A stretch of DNA of 64,000 nucleotides from Marinobacter orientalis (lineage in GTDB: Bacteria > Pseudomonadota > Gammaproteobacteria > Pseudomonadales > Oleiphilaceae), in the NCBI RefSeq assembly GCF_004792665.1, contig NZ_SRZX01000008.1, positions 55,999-119,998 on the forward strand, written 5' to 3'. The position numbers and the translations under genes were made by a program. The stretch's first letter is position 1, and every line of letters starts with the position of its first letter. Shown here one piece after another: positions 36,131 to 45,800 of the stretch. The notes beneath the pieces were generated by a model. The model saw only the letters and a program-made list of their open reading frames with translations, did not search any database and had not been told where the DNA came from.

Positions 36131-37663
36131 ATGGTTATGAAAGCCTCATTACAGTTAAAGCTGGGTCAAAGCCTGACCATGACGCCCCAGCTGCAACAGG
36201 CAATCAGGCTTCTGCAGCTCTCTACCCTCGATCTCCAGCAGGAAATCCAGCAGGCGCTGGAATCCAATCCCATGCTGGAGACCTCGGAAGACGACGATAA
36301 CCAGAATCCGGAACCTGCGGACAACGAAAACAGCGCAGCGGAAACATCGTCGTCGGAAGAATCAGCCACTGCCGCGGAATCGACGCCCGATTGGGATGAA
36401 TCGGAAAACGGGCCTGACTGGTCGTCGGAAACCGACAGCCCTGACACCATTCCCGATGACCTCCCGGTCGACACTGCGTGGGACGACATCTACCAGTCTG
36501 CACCGGCTTCTTCCGCCCGCAATGAAGACGAAAACGACAACGACTTTGAAACCCGCAACTCGCCTACAGAAACCCTGCACGATCACCTGCAGTGGCAACT
36601 GAACCTGACGCCCCTGAGCGAAAGAGACCAGGCCATCGCCCACGCGTTGATGGATGCGGTTGATAATCACGGCTACCTGACCTCCCCGCTCGAGGAAATC
36701 CATTCAGGAATGGTCGACGAATCTGATGAGGATCCGCTGGATCTTGATGAAGTGGAAGCGGTTCTGCATCGCCTGCAGCATTTCGACCCGCCGGGGGTCT
36801 TCGCCCGGGACCTGCAGGAGTGCCTGCTGATCCAGCTTAACCAGCTGCCACCGGATACGCCCTGGCTGGCCCAGGCGCGGCTGGTGATTACCCATTATAT
36901 CAATCTGCTGGGCAATCGTGATTACGCCCAGCTGCTGCGCCGCAGCCGCCTGAAAGAAGACCAGTTGCGGGATGTTCTGGCCCTCATCACCGGGTTGAAC
37001 CCGCGCCCGGGCGACACTCTCGACCAGGCCGAGCCGGACTACGTGATACCGGACGTGATCGTGCGCAAGCACAACGAGCGCTGGCGGGTAGAGCTGAACC
37101 CGGAAATTGCGCCGCGCATTCGCGTCAACTCGAGCTATGCTTCACTTATAAAGCGCGCGGACAGCAGTGCCGACAACACCTATCTGCGGGATCAGCTTCA
37201 GGAAGCAAAGTGGTTTATCAAGAGCCTGCAGAGCCGTAACGAGACCCTGCTCAAAGTGGCTACGCGGATTGTCGAGCACCAGCAGGGATTCCTGGATCAT
37301 GGCGAAGAACATATGAAGCCGCTGATCCTGTCGGATATTGCACAGGCGGTGGAAATGCATGAATCGACCATTTCCAGGGTGACTACCCAGAAGTACATGC
37401 ACACGCCGCGGGGCATATTTGAACTCAAGTATTTTTTCTCAAGCCATGTCAGCACTGACGAGGGCGGAGAATGTTCCTCTACGGCCATTCGGGCGATGAT
37501 CAAAAAGCTGATTGCAACGGAAACCCCGAAAAAGCCGTTGAGCGATAGTAAAATTGCAGCCATGCTAGGAGAACAGGGTATAAAGGTAGCGAGAAGAACC
37601 GTGGCCAAGTACCGTGAGGCAATGCACATCCCGCCGTCCAACGAGAGAAAGCGACTGGTGTAG
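36131..37663 (+). CDS. rpoN: RNA polymerase sigma-54 factor
   Basis: Sigma factor of 510 residues for enhancer-dependent promoters. Region I is the Gln/Leu-rich N-terminus ([19 protein letters not shown]), region II is a very acidic linker (about 55-135), then the core-binding and DNA-binding domains, with the RpoN box [10 protein letters not shown] near the C-terminus. The true start could be ATG 36137, giving the usual MKASLQLK. Hpf, PtsN, RapZ and NPr follow as in other proteobacteria. The pilA promoter at 1240-1255 is a likely target. Confidence 0.97.
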   Translation: MVMKASLQLKLGQSLTMTPQLQQAIRLLQLSTLDLQQEIQQALESNPMLETSEDDDNQNPEPADNENSAAETSSSEESATAAESTPDWDESENGPDWSSETDSPDTIPDDLPVDTAWDDIYQSAPASSARNEDENDNDFETRNSPTETLHDHLQWQLNLTPLSERDQAIAHALMDAVDNHGYLTSPLEEIHSGMVDESDEDPLDLDEVEAVLHRLQHFDPPGVFARDLQECLLIQLNQLPPDTPWLAQARLVITHYINLLGNRDYAQLLRRSRLKEDQLRDVLALITGLNPRPGDTLDQAEPDYVIPDVIVRKHNERWRVELNPEIAPRIRVNSSYASLIKRADSSADNTYLRDQLQEAKWFIKSLQSRNETLLKVATRIVEHQQGFLDHGEEHMKPLILSDIAQAVEMHESTISRVTTQKYMHTPRGIFELKYFFSSHVSTDEGGECSSTAIRAMIKKLIATETPKKPLSDSKIAAMLGEQGIKVARRTVAKYREAMHIPPSNERKRLV

Positions 37664-37689
37664 TAAACATCCGAAAACAGGAGAAGCCA

Positions 37690-37998
37690 ATGCAACTCAA
37701 TATTTCAGGCCATCACGTAGAACTGACCCCCGCACTGAAAGATTACGTATCAGGCAAATTTGAAAAGCTTGAGCGGCACTTTGACCACATCAGCAATTGC
37801 CAGGTCACCCTGGAGGTGGAAAAAGTGCGCCAGATGGCGGAAGCTACGCTTCACGTGATCGGTGGTGAAATTCACGCAAAGGCCGAAAACACCGATATGT
37901 ATGCCGCTATTGATGCACTGGTGGATAAGCTGGACAGGCAGATACTGAAGCACAAGGAAAAGAATGTTGACCGGATGCATGGAAACGGCGCCCGCTAG
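37690..37998 (+). CDS. hpf: Ribosome hibernation promoting factor
   Basis: Short-form HPF of 102 residues that binds the decoding site and supports 100S ribosome formation in stationary phase. The family pattern is MQLNISGHHVELTPALKDYV, then VTLEVEKVRQMAEATLHV and DMYAAIDALVDKLDRQILKH. AGGAG precedes ATG 37690. It is followed by a strong terminator-like hairpin before ptsN. Confidence 0.95.
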   Translation: MQLNISGHHVELTPALKDYVSGKFEKLERHFDHISNCQVTLEVEKVRQMAEATLHVIGGEIHAKAENTDMYAAIDALVDKLDRQILKHKEKNVDRMHGNGAR

Positions 37999-38030
37999 GG
38001 CGTCCCGCTCCCTGCATATTAGTTAATCGA

Positions 38031-38076
38031 GCTGTGGCGCTGGCTGATAGTTCAGCTGGTGCCGCAGCCTTTTTTT
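38031..38076 (+). terminator. Rho-independent terminator/attenuator between hpf and ptsN
   Basis: GCTGTGGC...TGGCTGA pairs with TTCAGCTGG...GCCGCAGC, a long near-perfect stem followed by seven T residues ending 19 bp before ptsN. It should end much of the rpoN-hpf transcript, so ptsN-rapZ-npr may depend on read-through or a promoter I did not identify. Confidence 0.85.
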
Positions 38077-38095
38077 ACGGAACTGCAGTCGATTC

Positions 38096-38566
38096 ATGAC
38101 CGACACATCCCTGACTATCGAGAACATTCTCGCGCCGGATCTGGCCCTTTGCAGGGTACCCGCATCCAGCAAAAAGCGGGTTATGGAAACCATTGCCGAG
38201 CAGATCCAGCAACATGATCCGTCACTCAGCGATACCGAGATCTTCAACAACCTCGTTGCCCGTGAGCGACTGGGCAGCACGGGTATTGGCCAGGGTATCG
38301 CCATTCCCCACTGCCGCCTGGAAGGGCTTGATCACGTTGTAGGCGCATTGCTGACACTGGAAGATGGTGTCGCCTTCGATGCCATCGACAACCAGCCGGT
38401 GGACCTGGTCTTTGCCCTGATTGTTCCCAAGGAAGCGACCAGCGAGCACCTTGAACTGTTGAGCCAACTGGCCGAAAAGTTCAATGAAAGGGCATTCTGC
38501 GATCAGCTCCGCCAGTGCACCGATTCCGACTCGCTCTATCGCCGGATGACGGTCGAGCGCAGCTGA
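38096..38566 (+). CDS. ptsN: Nitrogen-regulatory PTS enzyme IIA (PtsN)
   Basis: Phosphocarrier of 156 residues at the end of the PtsP-NPr-PtsN relay that affects potassium and nitrogen balance. His72 in IAIPHCRL is the phosphorylation site, inside the EIIA-Ntr/fructose fold (ARERLGSTGIGQGIAIPH, VDLVFALIVP). ATG 38096 lies shortly after the terminator hairpin; no strong ribosome site is visible. Confidence 0.95.
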   Translation: MTDTSLTIENILAPDLALCRVPASSKKRVMETIAEQIQQHDPSLSDTEIFNNLVARERLGSTGIGQGIAIPHCRLEGLDHVVGALLTLEDGVAFDAIDNQPVDLVFALIVPKEATSEHLELLSQLAEKFNERAFCDQLRQCTDSDSLYRRMTVERS

Positions 38567-38594
38567 ACCACTCCGGATTCGAGGTGAATGGGCT

Positions 38595-39476
38595 ATGAAA
38601 CTGATCATCGTCAGTGGCCGGTCAGGCTCTGGTAAAAGTACCGCCCTGCATGTGCTGGAAGACCTGGGTTTCTATTGCATCGACAACCTGCCCATCGGGC
38701 TGCTGTTTCCCCTGACACGGGAGGCGGCGACCCAGAGTTCACCGGGCCGGCTCGGTAAAATGGCGGTGAGCATCGATGCCCGCAACCTGTCCGGCGAGCT
38801 CAGCAACTTCGAGGACATCTATCGCAGCCTGCAGGACACCGGTGTCACCATAGAGGTTATCTACCTGGACGCTGACGAACAGTCGCTGCTGCAGCGTTTC
38901 CATGCCACCCGCCGGAAACATCCCCTCAGCGACGACAAGACCTCGCTGAGAGAAGCCATCGGTAACGAAAAGAAGCTGCTGGAACCGCTGTCGAAACTGG
39001 CGGATCTTTATATCGATACCACCGGGCTGTCCATGTACGAGCTGCGGGACATGGTCAAGCAGCGGGTAGCCGGGCGGCGTCACCAGGAACTGGCGCTGCT
39101 GTTCCAGTCTTTCGGCTTCAAACACGGGGTACCGCTGGACTCGGATTATGTGTTTGATGTTCGCTGCCTGCCCAATCCCTACTGGGACACCAGCCTGCGC
39201 AAATTCGTGGGTACCGACCAGCCGGTCATCGACTTTCTGGAAAAGGAACCACTGAGCCGGAAAATGGTGGACGACCTGACCGGCTTTCTGGAAAGCTGGC
39301 TGCCCTCCTTCGCCGACAGCAACCGTAGCTATATGACCATTTCCATCGGCTGTACCGGAGGCCAGCATCGCTCGGTTTATATCTGCGAACAACTGGGCAG
39401 GCATTTTTCGGACAAGTACAGCAATGTACAGGTTCGCCACTCCGAATTACCCCATCTGCAAAGCCGGGAAAACTGA
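38595..39476 (+). CDS. rapZ: RNase adapter / nucleotide-binding protein RapZ
   Basis: P-loop protein of 293 residues; in enterobacteria it binds GlmZ-type small RNAs and directs RNase E. Walker A GRSGSGKST (8-16), FYCIDNLPIGLL, the VFDVRCLPNPYWD segment and the C-terminal RNA-binding region IGCTGGQHRSVYI are all family hallmarks. It is slightly longer than the usual 284 residues. It sits 7 bp from the npr gene. Confidence 0.95.
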   Translation: MKLIIVSGRSGSGKSTALHVLEDLGFYCIDNLPIGLLFPLTREAATQSSPGRLGKMAVSIDARNLSGELSNFEDIYRSLQDTGVTIEVIYLDADEQSLLQRFHATRRKHPLSDDKTSLREAIGNEKKLLEPLSKLADLYIDTTGLSMYELRDMVKQRVAGRRHQELALLFQSFGFKHGVPLDSDYVFDVRCLPNPYWDTSLRKFVGTDQPVIDFLEKEPLSRKMVDDLTGFLESWLPSFADSNRSYMTISIGCTGGQHRSVYICEQLGRHFSDKYSNVQVRHSELPHLQSREN

Positions 39477-39483
39477 ACCGTTT

Positions 39484-39753
39484 ATGATCCGCCAACCTGT
39501 CACCATCATCAACAAACTCGGACTTCATGCCCGGGCCGCTGCCAAGCTGGTCGCCAAAGCATCCGAATTCGACAGCAGCATCCAGATCAGCCGTAACGGG
39601 CGCCAGGTGGACGCCAAGAGCATCATGCCTGTGATGATGCTGGCTGCCAGCCAGGGAACAGAGGTAGAGCTGATTGTGGACGGACCGGATGAAGCCGAGG
39701 CCGTTGATGAGCTGGTAGCGCTGATCGATGATTATTTCGGCGAAGGCGAATAG
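39484..39753 (+). CDS. HPr-family phosphocarrier (NPr)
   Basis: HPr homologue of 89 residues, start ATG 39484. The active-site His15 is in KLGLHARAAA and the conserved Ser46 in DAKSIMPVMML. Given its place after ptsN and rapZ, it is most likely NPr (PtsO) of the nitrogen PTS, feeding phosphate to PtsN. No sugar PTS genes are nearby. Confidence 0.93.
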   Translation: MIRQPVTIINKLGLHARAAAKLVAKASEFDSSIQISRNGRQVDAKSIMPVMMLAASQGTEVELIVDGPDEAEAVDELVALIDDYFGEGE

Positions 39754-39813
39754 CGGCCGCTCAGGACCGGCATTTACCTGCAACTCTTTCTCACCTGTGC
39801 AACCTAACTTCGC

Positions 39814-39819
39814 TATAAT
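39814..39819 (+). promoter_or_regulatory. Candidate -10 box for mgtE
   Basis: A perfect TATAAT sits 28 bp upstream of the mgtE ATG in the 94-bp gap after npr. The -35 region at 17 bp spacing is poor (TCACCT), so the call is tentative. I saw no recognisable magnesium-sensing leader. Confidence 0.4.
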
Positions 39820-39847
39820 ACGGAGGTTTTCTGACTGTGGGTGATCC

Positions 39848-41209
39848 ATGACCGATATTCTGGAGAAAAGCCAGGCTCGCCAGCGCCTTCGCTCCCTGAG
39901 CGAAGCGCTGGACAGTGGCGCCCTGAAACAGGTTGCCCGCATCCTCAATGGTGGCCTGAGCCCCAGCGATATTGCCCACCTGCTGGAATCCTCACCGCCC
40001 CGTCAGCGGGCACTGCTGTGGAACCTGGTCGACAAACAGCTGGAAGGTGAGGTTCTCCAGTACCTCAATGATGATATCCGTGGCTACTTCCTGAGCCAGT
40101 TAAACGCGCAGGAACTTGCGGACATCATCGAGGATTTCGAGTCGGACGACCTTGCCGACCTGCTGCAGCAGCTGCCGGATACGGTGATCCAGGAAGTCCT
40201 GGACACCATGGACGAACAGGATCGCCAGCGCGTAGAGGAAGTGCTCTCCTATCCGGAGGACACCGCCGGCGGCCTGATGAACACGGACACCATCACGGTG
40301 CGCCCGGACATCAGTATCGACGTGGTCTTGCGTTATCTGCGCCGTCACCGCAACCTGCCGCCGATGACCGACAGCCTGATCGTGGTCAGCCGGCGGGACG
40401 AATTCATCGGTATGCTGCCGATCACCAAAATGCTGGTTTCCAACCCGACAGCGACGGTACGGGAGGTAATGGACACGGATATCGAGCCGATACCGGTCAC
40501 GCTTTCCGACACCAAGGTGGCCACGCTGTTCGAACGCTACGACCTGATTTCGGCGCCCGTGGTGAGCGAGGAAGGCAAGCTGCTGGGCCGCATCACCATC
40601 GATGACGTGGTTGACGTTATCCGGGAGGATGCCGACCACTCGCTGATGAGCATGGCCGGCCTGGATGAGGATGAAGACACCTTCGCGCCGATTTTCAAGA
40701 CCACCCGACGCCGCGCTGTCTGGCTGGGCATCAACCTGCTCACGGCCTTTACCGCATCCGCCGTGATTGGCCTTTTTGAAGCCACCATCGAGAAGGTCGT
40801 GGCACTGGCCGTATTGATGCCTATCGTGGCGTCCATGGGCGGTATCGCCGGCAGCCAGACCCTGACCCTGGTGATCCGCGGCATGGCCGTGGGCCAGATC
40901 AGCGGTGCCAATGTAGGCTGGCTGCTGAACCGTGAGTTTGTCGCCGGCGTCCTGAACGGACTGCTCTGGGCCGTGGTGGTGGCCTCGGCTGCCACCCTCT
41001 GGTTCAGGGACATGATGATCGGCGCCATCATCGCCGCCGCACTGATCATCAACCTGATTGCCGCGGCGCTGGTGGGTACCGTACTGCCCCTGTTTCTCAA
41101 ATCCCGCAACATTGATCCGGCGCTGGCAGGTAGCGTTATACTGACAACGGTAACCGACGTGGTCGGGTTTATGGCGTTTCTTGGCCTGGCTACGATATTT
41201 TATGGGTGA
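39848..41209 (+). CDS. mgtE: Magnesium transporter MgtE
   Basis: Mg2+ channel of 453 residues. The cytosolic N domain (about 1-130, with EDFESDDLADLLQQLPDTV) and two CBS domains (PEDTAGGLMNTDTITVRPDI; MDTDIEPIPVTLSD...GRITIDDVVDVI) form the Mg2+-sensing gate. Five membrane helices follow, including the pore segment with PIVASMGGIAGSQTLTLVIR. A REP pair directly follows the stop. Confidence 0.96.
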   Translation: MTDILEKSQARQRLRSLSEALDSGALKQVARILNGGLSPSDIAHLLESSPPRQRALLWNLVDKQLEGEVLQYLNDDIRGYFLSQLNAQELADIIEDFESDDLADLLQQLPDTVIQEVLDTMDEQDRQRVEEVLSYPEDTAGGLMNTDTITVRPDISIDVVLRYLRRHRNLPPMTDSLIVVSRRDEFIGMLPITKMLVSNPTATVREVMDTDIEPIPVTLSDTKVATLFERYDLISAPVVSEEGKLLGRITIDDVVDVIREDADHSLMSMAGLDEDEDTFAPIFKTTRRRAVWLGINLLTAFTASAVIGLFEATIEKVVALAVLMPIVASMGGIAGSQTLTLVIRGMAVGQISGANVGWLLNREFVAGVLNGLLWAVVVASAATLWFRDMMIGAIIAAALIINLIAAALVGTVLPLFLKSRNIDPALAGSVILTTVTDVVGFMAFLGLATIFYG

Positions 41210-41234
41210 GCGGCTTGTCGGATTACAGGCCTGG

Positions 41235-41316
41235 TGTCGGATTACGCCTTCGGCTAATCCGACCTACAGTGATTCAGGCGACCCCGTAGGTCGGATTAGC
41301 GCAGCGTAATCCGACA
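41235..41316. repeat. REP-like family A inverted pair after mgtE
   Basis: Units 41235-41267 (centre GCCTTCGGC) and 41286-41316 (centre GCGCAGC) face each other, preceded by a truncated third unit at 41216-41229. Located between mgtE and darP, 7 bp after the mgtE stop. Confidence 0.87.
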
Positions 41317-41355
41317 CCAGACAAACCCATACCAAATCAACAACACGGGCACTTC

Positions 41356-41886
41356 ATGAACGATACCCAGGACGACCTCCCCGAATACTCCGGCCCCAGC
41401 AAATCCCAGCTCAAACGGGACATGCACCGGCTGCAGGCGCTGGGCAAGCGTATGCTGGAGCTGAGTAATGACCAGCTTGACACCCTGCCCATCAGCGGCA
41501 CGCTGAGGGCGGCCATTGAGGAATCCCGCCGCATTCGCCAGAATGAGGCCCGCCGGCGCCACTTGCAGTATATTGGCAAGATCATCCGCCAGGAAGACGA
41601 CCCTGAAGGTCTGACCCGCGCCATTGATGCGTTCGATTCCGGCAGTGAGGAACACACCCGCCGTCACCATCTGGCAGAGCGCTGGCGTGACCGCATGATC
41701 GAAGAGGGTGACCCGGCGGTGGGGGAATTCCTGAACTACTGCACAACCGCCGATATCCAGCACCTGCGCAACCTGGCCCGCAACGCCCGCCGGGACATGC
41801 AGCAGGAGAAAAATACCGGCCAGCCAAGAAAACTGTTCCGCTATCTGAGGGAATGCATTGACGATGTGGAGGCGGCCGGCCGCTAG
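41356..41886 (+). CDS. darP: Ribosome-associated protein DarP (YjgA)
   Basis: Helical protein of 176 residues that assists late 50S subunit maturation. The family pattern is clear: SKSQLKRDMHRLQALGKRML, RRRHLQYIGKIIRQED and the C-terminal HLRNLARNARRDMQQEKNTG. It converges with the nitrilase-like gene, 12 bp between stops. In Pseudomonas the related gene lies next to tldD; here it follows mgtE. Confidence 0.94.
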   Translation: MNDTQDDLPEYSGPSKSQLKRDMHRLQALGKRMLELSNDQLDTLPISGTLRAAIEESRRIRQNEARRRHLQYIGKIIRQEDDPEGLTRAIDAFDSGSEEHTRRHHLAERWRDRMIEEGDPAVGEFLNYCTTADIQHLRNLARNARRDMQQEKNTGQPRKLFRYLRECIDDVEAAGR

Positions 41887-41898
41887 TGTCCGGTCTGG

Positions 41899-42783
41899 CT
41901 AGAGCCTCCGGTGCTCCCAGACCGGCATCCGTGTGCGTATCTCGCGGAGCCGTTCCTGATCCAGCTCGGCAGTGACCACTCCCGGTCCTTCGCCGAGCTC
42001 CGACAGCACTCGCCCCCAGGGGTCGACGATCATGCTGTGGCCATAGGTGCGCCGGCGCTCGCTGTTCTGGCCACCCTGCCCCGGTGCCACCATCCAGACC
42101 TGGTTTTCAATGGCTCTGGCCCGCAACAAGGCATGCCAGTGGGCATCGCCGGTGTTCCAGGTAAAGGCGCTGGGCAATGACACCCACTCGGCGCCCTGCT
42201 CCCGCAATTTACGGAAAAGCTCCGGAAAACGAAGGTCGTAGCAGATAGCCAGCCCCAGCCGTCCGGCGGGGGTATCGATCACAACCACCTCTTCACCGGG
42301 CTCGAAGGTGTCGGACTCCCGATACTGGCCCTGGGCGTCCTCTACCATGGCATCAAACAGGTGGATCTTGTCGTAGCGGGCCACTTCCTCGCCCTGGCCG
42401 TTATAAACCAGGCAACAGGCCCTGACGCGATCCTTCACCGTGGAGCCGTCCGGGCGTGACGCAATCGGCAGTGAGCCGCCGACAATCCAGATCCCCAGCT
42501 CAGCGGATTGTTCTGCCAGGAAATGCCGTATCAGGTTATCCGGATCGGCCTCACGACGGCCACAACCAATCATCTGGCGGGTTGCCAGTACCGCGAAATT
42601 TTCCGGCAGCACCGCCATCCCGGCTCCGGACGCGGCCGCCTCCGCCAGCAGACGCCCTGCCTCCCTGAGATTGGCGGCGATGTCGTGGGTGCTGACCATC
42701 TGAATGGCCGCCACCCTGTTTTTCACTCTGTTTTTCGCCCCGTGATCCTGTCTGTTCACTGCCTGCTGTGCGTTCGCTGACAT
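41899..42783 (-). CDS. Carbon-nitrogen hydrolase (Nit1-like amidase)
   Basis: Nitrilase-superfamily enzyme of 294 residues. The catalytic triad is visible: E61 in LPENF, K139 in RYDKIHLF and C181 in ICYDLRFPELF. The sequence fits the Nit1/NitA group that repairs deaminated glutathione and similar amides. GGAGG lies 7 nt before ATG 42783. The first 22 residues are polar and not part of the domain, so the real start might be later. Last gene of the mreBCD-maf-rng-yhdP-nit row. Confidence 0.92.
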   Translation of the reverse strand: MSANAQQAVNRQDHGAKNRVKNRVAAIQMVSTHDIAANLREAGRLLAEAAASGAGMAVLPENFAVLATRQMIGCGRREADPDNLIRHFLAEQSAELGIWIVGGSLPIASRPDGSTVKDRVRACCLVYNGQGEEVARYDKIHLFDAMVEDAQGQYRESDTFEPGEEVVVIDTPAGRLGLAICYDLRFPELFRKLREQGAEWVSLPSAFTWNTGDAHWHALLRARAIENQVWMVAPGQGGQNSERRRTYGHSMIVDPWGRVLSELGEGPGVVTAELDQERLREIRTRMPVWEHRRL

Positions 42784-42806
42784 TTACTGTCCTCCGGGTA
42801 AAGTCA

Positions 42807-45800
42807 TTACTGGCCGGTGTCGAATACTCGCCTGAGCCGAACATCCGGTTCGTCCCAGTTCCCTGTCACACTATAAGTTGCACTGGTGAGTTTACTCAAT
42901 GGATCGCCCAGGACTTTGTCCAGCACAAACAGCGCTCCGCCGATGGGAGCTCCGGCGCCCATCAGCAGTGCAGCCAGAGGCAGGTTCTGGGTCAACGGCA
43001 GAACCACCACCATTTGCATGTCAAGGGTTTCCTCAATCATGTTGCTTGTGCCGGTGAGCTTGAAAGCGCCTGAAGGACCAACCACCTGCAATTCCGGATC
43101 CAGTGTCAGCAACCCGTTGATGATGCTTGCCTTGCCGGAAATGGCATCAAATGCCACACCGGCCTCGTACAGATCCGAGAAATCCAGCTGGAGCCGGCGC
43201 CAAAGGGTATCCGAGTTCAACAGGTTGAACACCCGGAACAGCTGCGCGGTACTGTTGCCCTCGAGAATGACGCCGTCGTCGAAACGCACTCGCACTGATC
43301 CGCTGAGCCCCGACAGATCGAAATCATTGGGCCGCCCCGGCCAGTCAATGTCCATATTGATGGCAGTACTCTCGCTGCGAAACGGAATCTGGGTACCAAA
43401 CAGATTGCCCATGTCCGCCAGGGAATCGCCGGTAATGTCGCCGACGAAACGGGTGCTTTCCCGGTCCCCGGCGATGCTCCAGGTCAGTTCCCCGTCGAGC
43501 TCCAGGGATTTCAGGGTCCCGCTTATATCCTCAACCCGCAGCCTCGTCGCTTCCGGACGAAGCCACAGAGACCAGCTTCCGGCGTCGTCACCACCAAGCT
43601 GGAGACTGGCGATACGAAGGTCGACATCCGGCCAGTTTCCCATTGCCAGTTCCCGGAAAGCGCGGACTTGCTCTTCCGGTTCAGGCAGCGGCGGTATCTC
43701 GTCCTCGACTCTCCCCTCGCCCCGCGCAAGCTTCAGCCGCTCGATATCCACAACGACCGGGCTGTCATCAGCGGGCCAGTAAACAACACCGGAAAGCCAC
43801 TCGGACTCGGCATCAACAGACCACTCCCCGTTCTCCTGGCGTGCTGACACCTCGATATCGGTCAGCTGCTGGTCGCCCAGAAACACCCTGTCAATATCAA
43901 GCTCCAGATTGCCGGCCTGCCACAACAACTCCAGATTCAGACGATCCGGCCAGTCAACGGACACATTCACGGCTTCACCCCGGGGGGTTATGGTGGCACT
44001 CAGGGGTGCCTTTTGCTCTGTACTTTTCGCCAGGGGCTCCGGCCAGCTGACCGCAAGCCCGGACAAATCCGAATACAGCTTCACGGCGGATGCCTCGTCC
44101 GGCGATATATTCAGGGTTGCCTGGTAGCCAAACTCGCCACTGAGCCCGAGACTGGTTCCCTCGCCCAGGGCGGTCTGTGCCAGCAGGTTACGGATATCCA
44201 GACGACCGGACTGGCGAATCGTCAGTGCGTCATCCACCCCGGATCGGCGCAAACGAACCGTCACCGGCGCACCCAGGAAACGGCCTCGAAGTGGCTCGTC
44301 GGAGAAGCCGTCCTCGGTACTGTAGGTCAGCTCCCCGTTGATCTGCGTCCACTGCAGATCCGCCGGGAGATAGGTCAGCGTACCCTCATCTGCCCGCACC
44401 GTGGCGCTGATATCCGCCAGCGAGTCCGAGCCCAGAGGCAGGCCAAGGTCCAGCTCAAGATGATAACTGCCATCCAGACGGATGCTTCGGCCAGCGACGC
44501 CGGCCATCTCACCCAGGGGGCTGTTGTCCATCCAGTAAGCCACAGCGTCACCGGGCACCGGCGCGGCCGCATCCACGTAGACACGGACGCCGTCGTCTCC
44601 AGGGTCGACGATAACCTGTCCGGGTTGAAGATCGAGCCCGCCGGTGCGGCCCGATTCCACATCAACCCGGGCGCGGCGATTGTGAACGTGAACGGTGCCG
44701 GAGACATCGGTAACCTCCGGCCAGCGTTCATCATAGCGTATCGCTGCATCCCTGAAACTGAACACCATGGAGGAAACAAAAGAACCCGGCGGAGCACCGC
44801 GGCCAATCACTCCATGGCCGTAATATTCCCCGCTGACGATATCCGCCTTGCTGATCGCGGTGTTGAGCCACTCGGAGAGGCGGGGACCAAGGGCTTTGAC
44901 CGGCACGAATTCGCCAAGCATATCGGCTCTGCCGTCCTTGATACCGACCTTCAGGCCAAGATTGTTCTCGCCCTGCCTGTCCAGCCGCAGGTCGAAAGCA
45001 CCGGTCACGTCTGTGCCAGCGCCGTACGTCAGGTGGATATCGTCGGAAAACACGCGGATGATATCGCCATCAAGCCGCCAGGCAACGGTCGCCCCGACAT
45101 CCTGTAAATCCCAGGGTTCCGGAAACAGGTTGGGCAAGCCCAGCGTCAGTTCCTCGTTCTGCACATCGACATAGCCGCCCTCGTTGTCGACAACCAACTT
45201 GCCGTCAACGCCCGAGATCCCCGGCACGCCGCCAAACGCACGGAACTCAAGATCCTGCAACAGCGCGGTCAGCTGGAAGTCTCTGCTGCCCTCCGGCGGC
45301 AGTTTGAGCATCAGCTGGTTCAGCCTTCCGGACGGCCGGTGATTTTCCAGCGCCCTTGTGGCGCTTTCGGGAAGTACACCAACGCCGGCTACCAGTCGTC
45401 GAAGCGGCTGCAGAGGCAGCCCGTCTGCGATGATCCTGGGGCCTTTCTCATCATGCTGAAAACGAACGCTGAATGGAGGCACCGCCTCACCATTCCACTG
45501 CCACTCCAGCCCCTTGAGGTGGAATTCGCCGGCAGTGAACCAGGGCTGGTCCGCTGCTGCTGAATGCGATTCGCCTGACGCTTCCCGTCTGCGCCAGCCA
45601 AAACTTGCCCTGATGTCCTCCAGCGGCGCCAGGGATTGGCTACCAGAGCCGATTTGCAGGTAAGGCGTTGTCACGTTACCGCTGACCTGTTCCATCAGGC
45701 CGTCACGAAACGTCATCCATACCTGGCCGCCCAGGTTGAATCCTTCCACCCGGACATCCCGCCAGGCGTATTCTTCAACAAGCCCGTCGAACAGCCGTCC

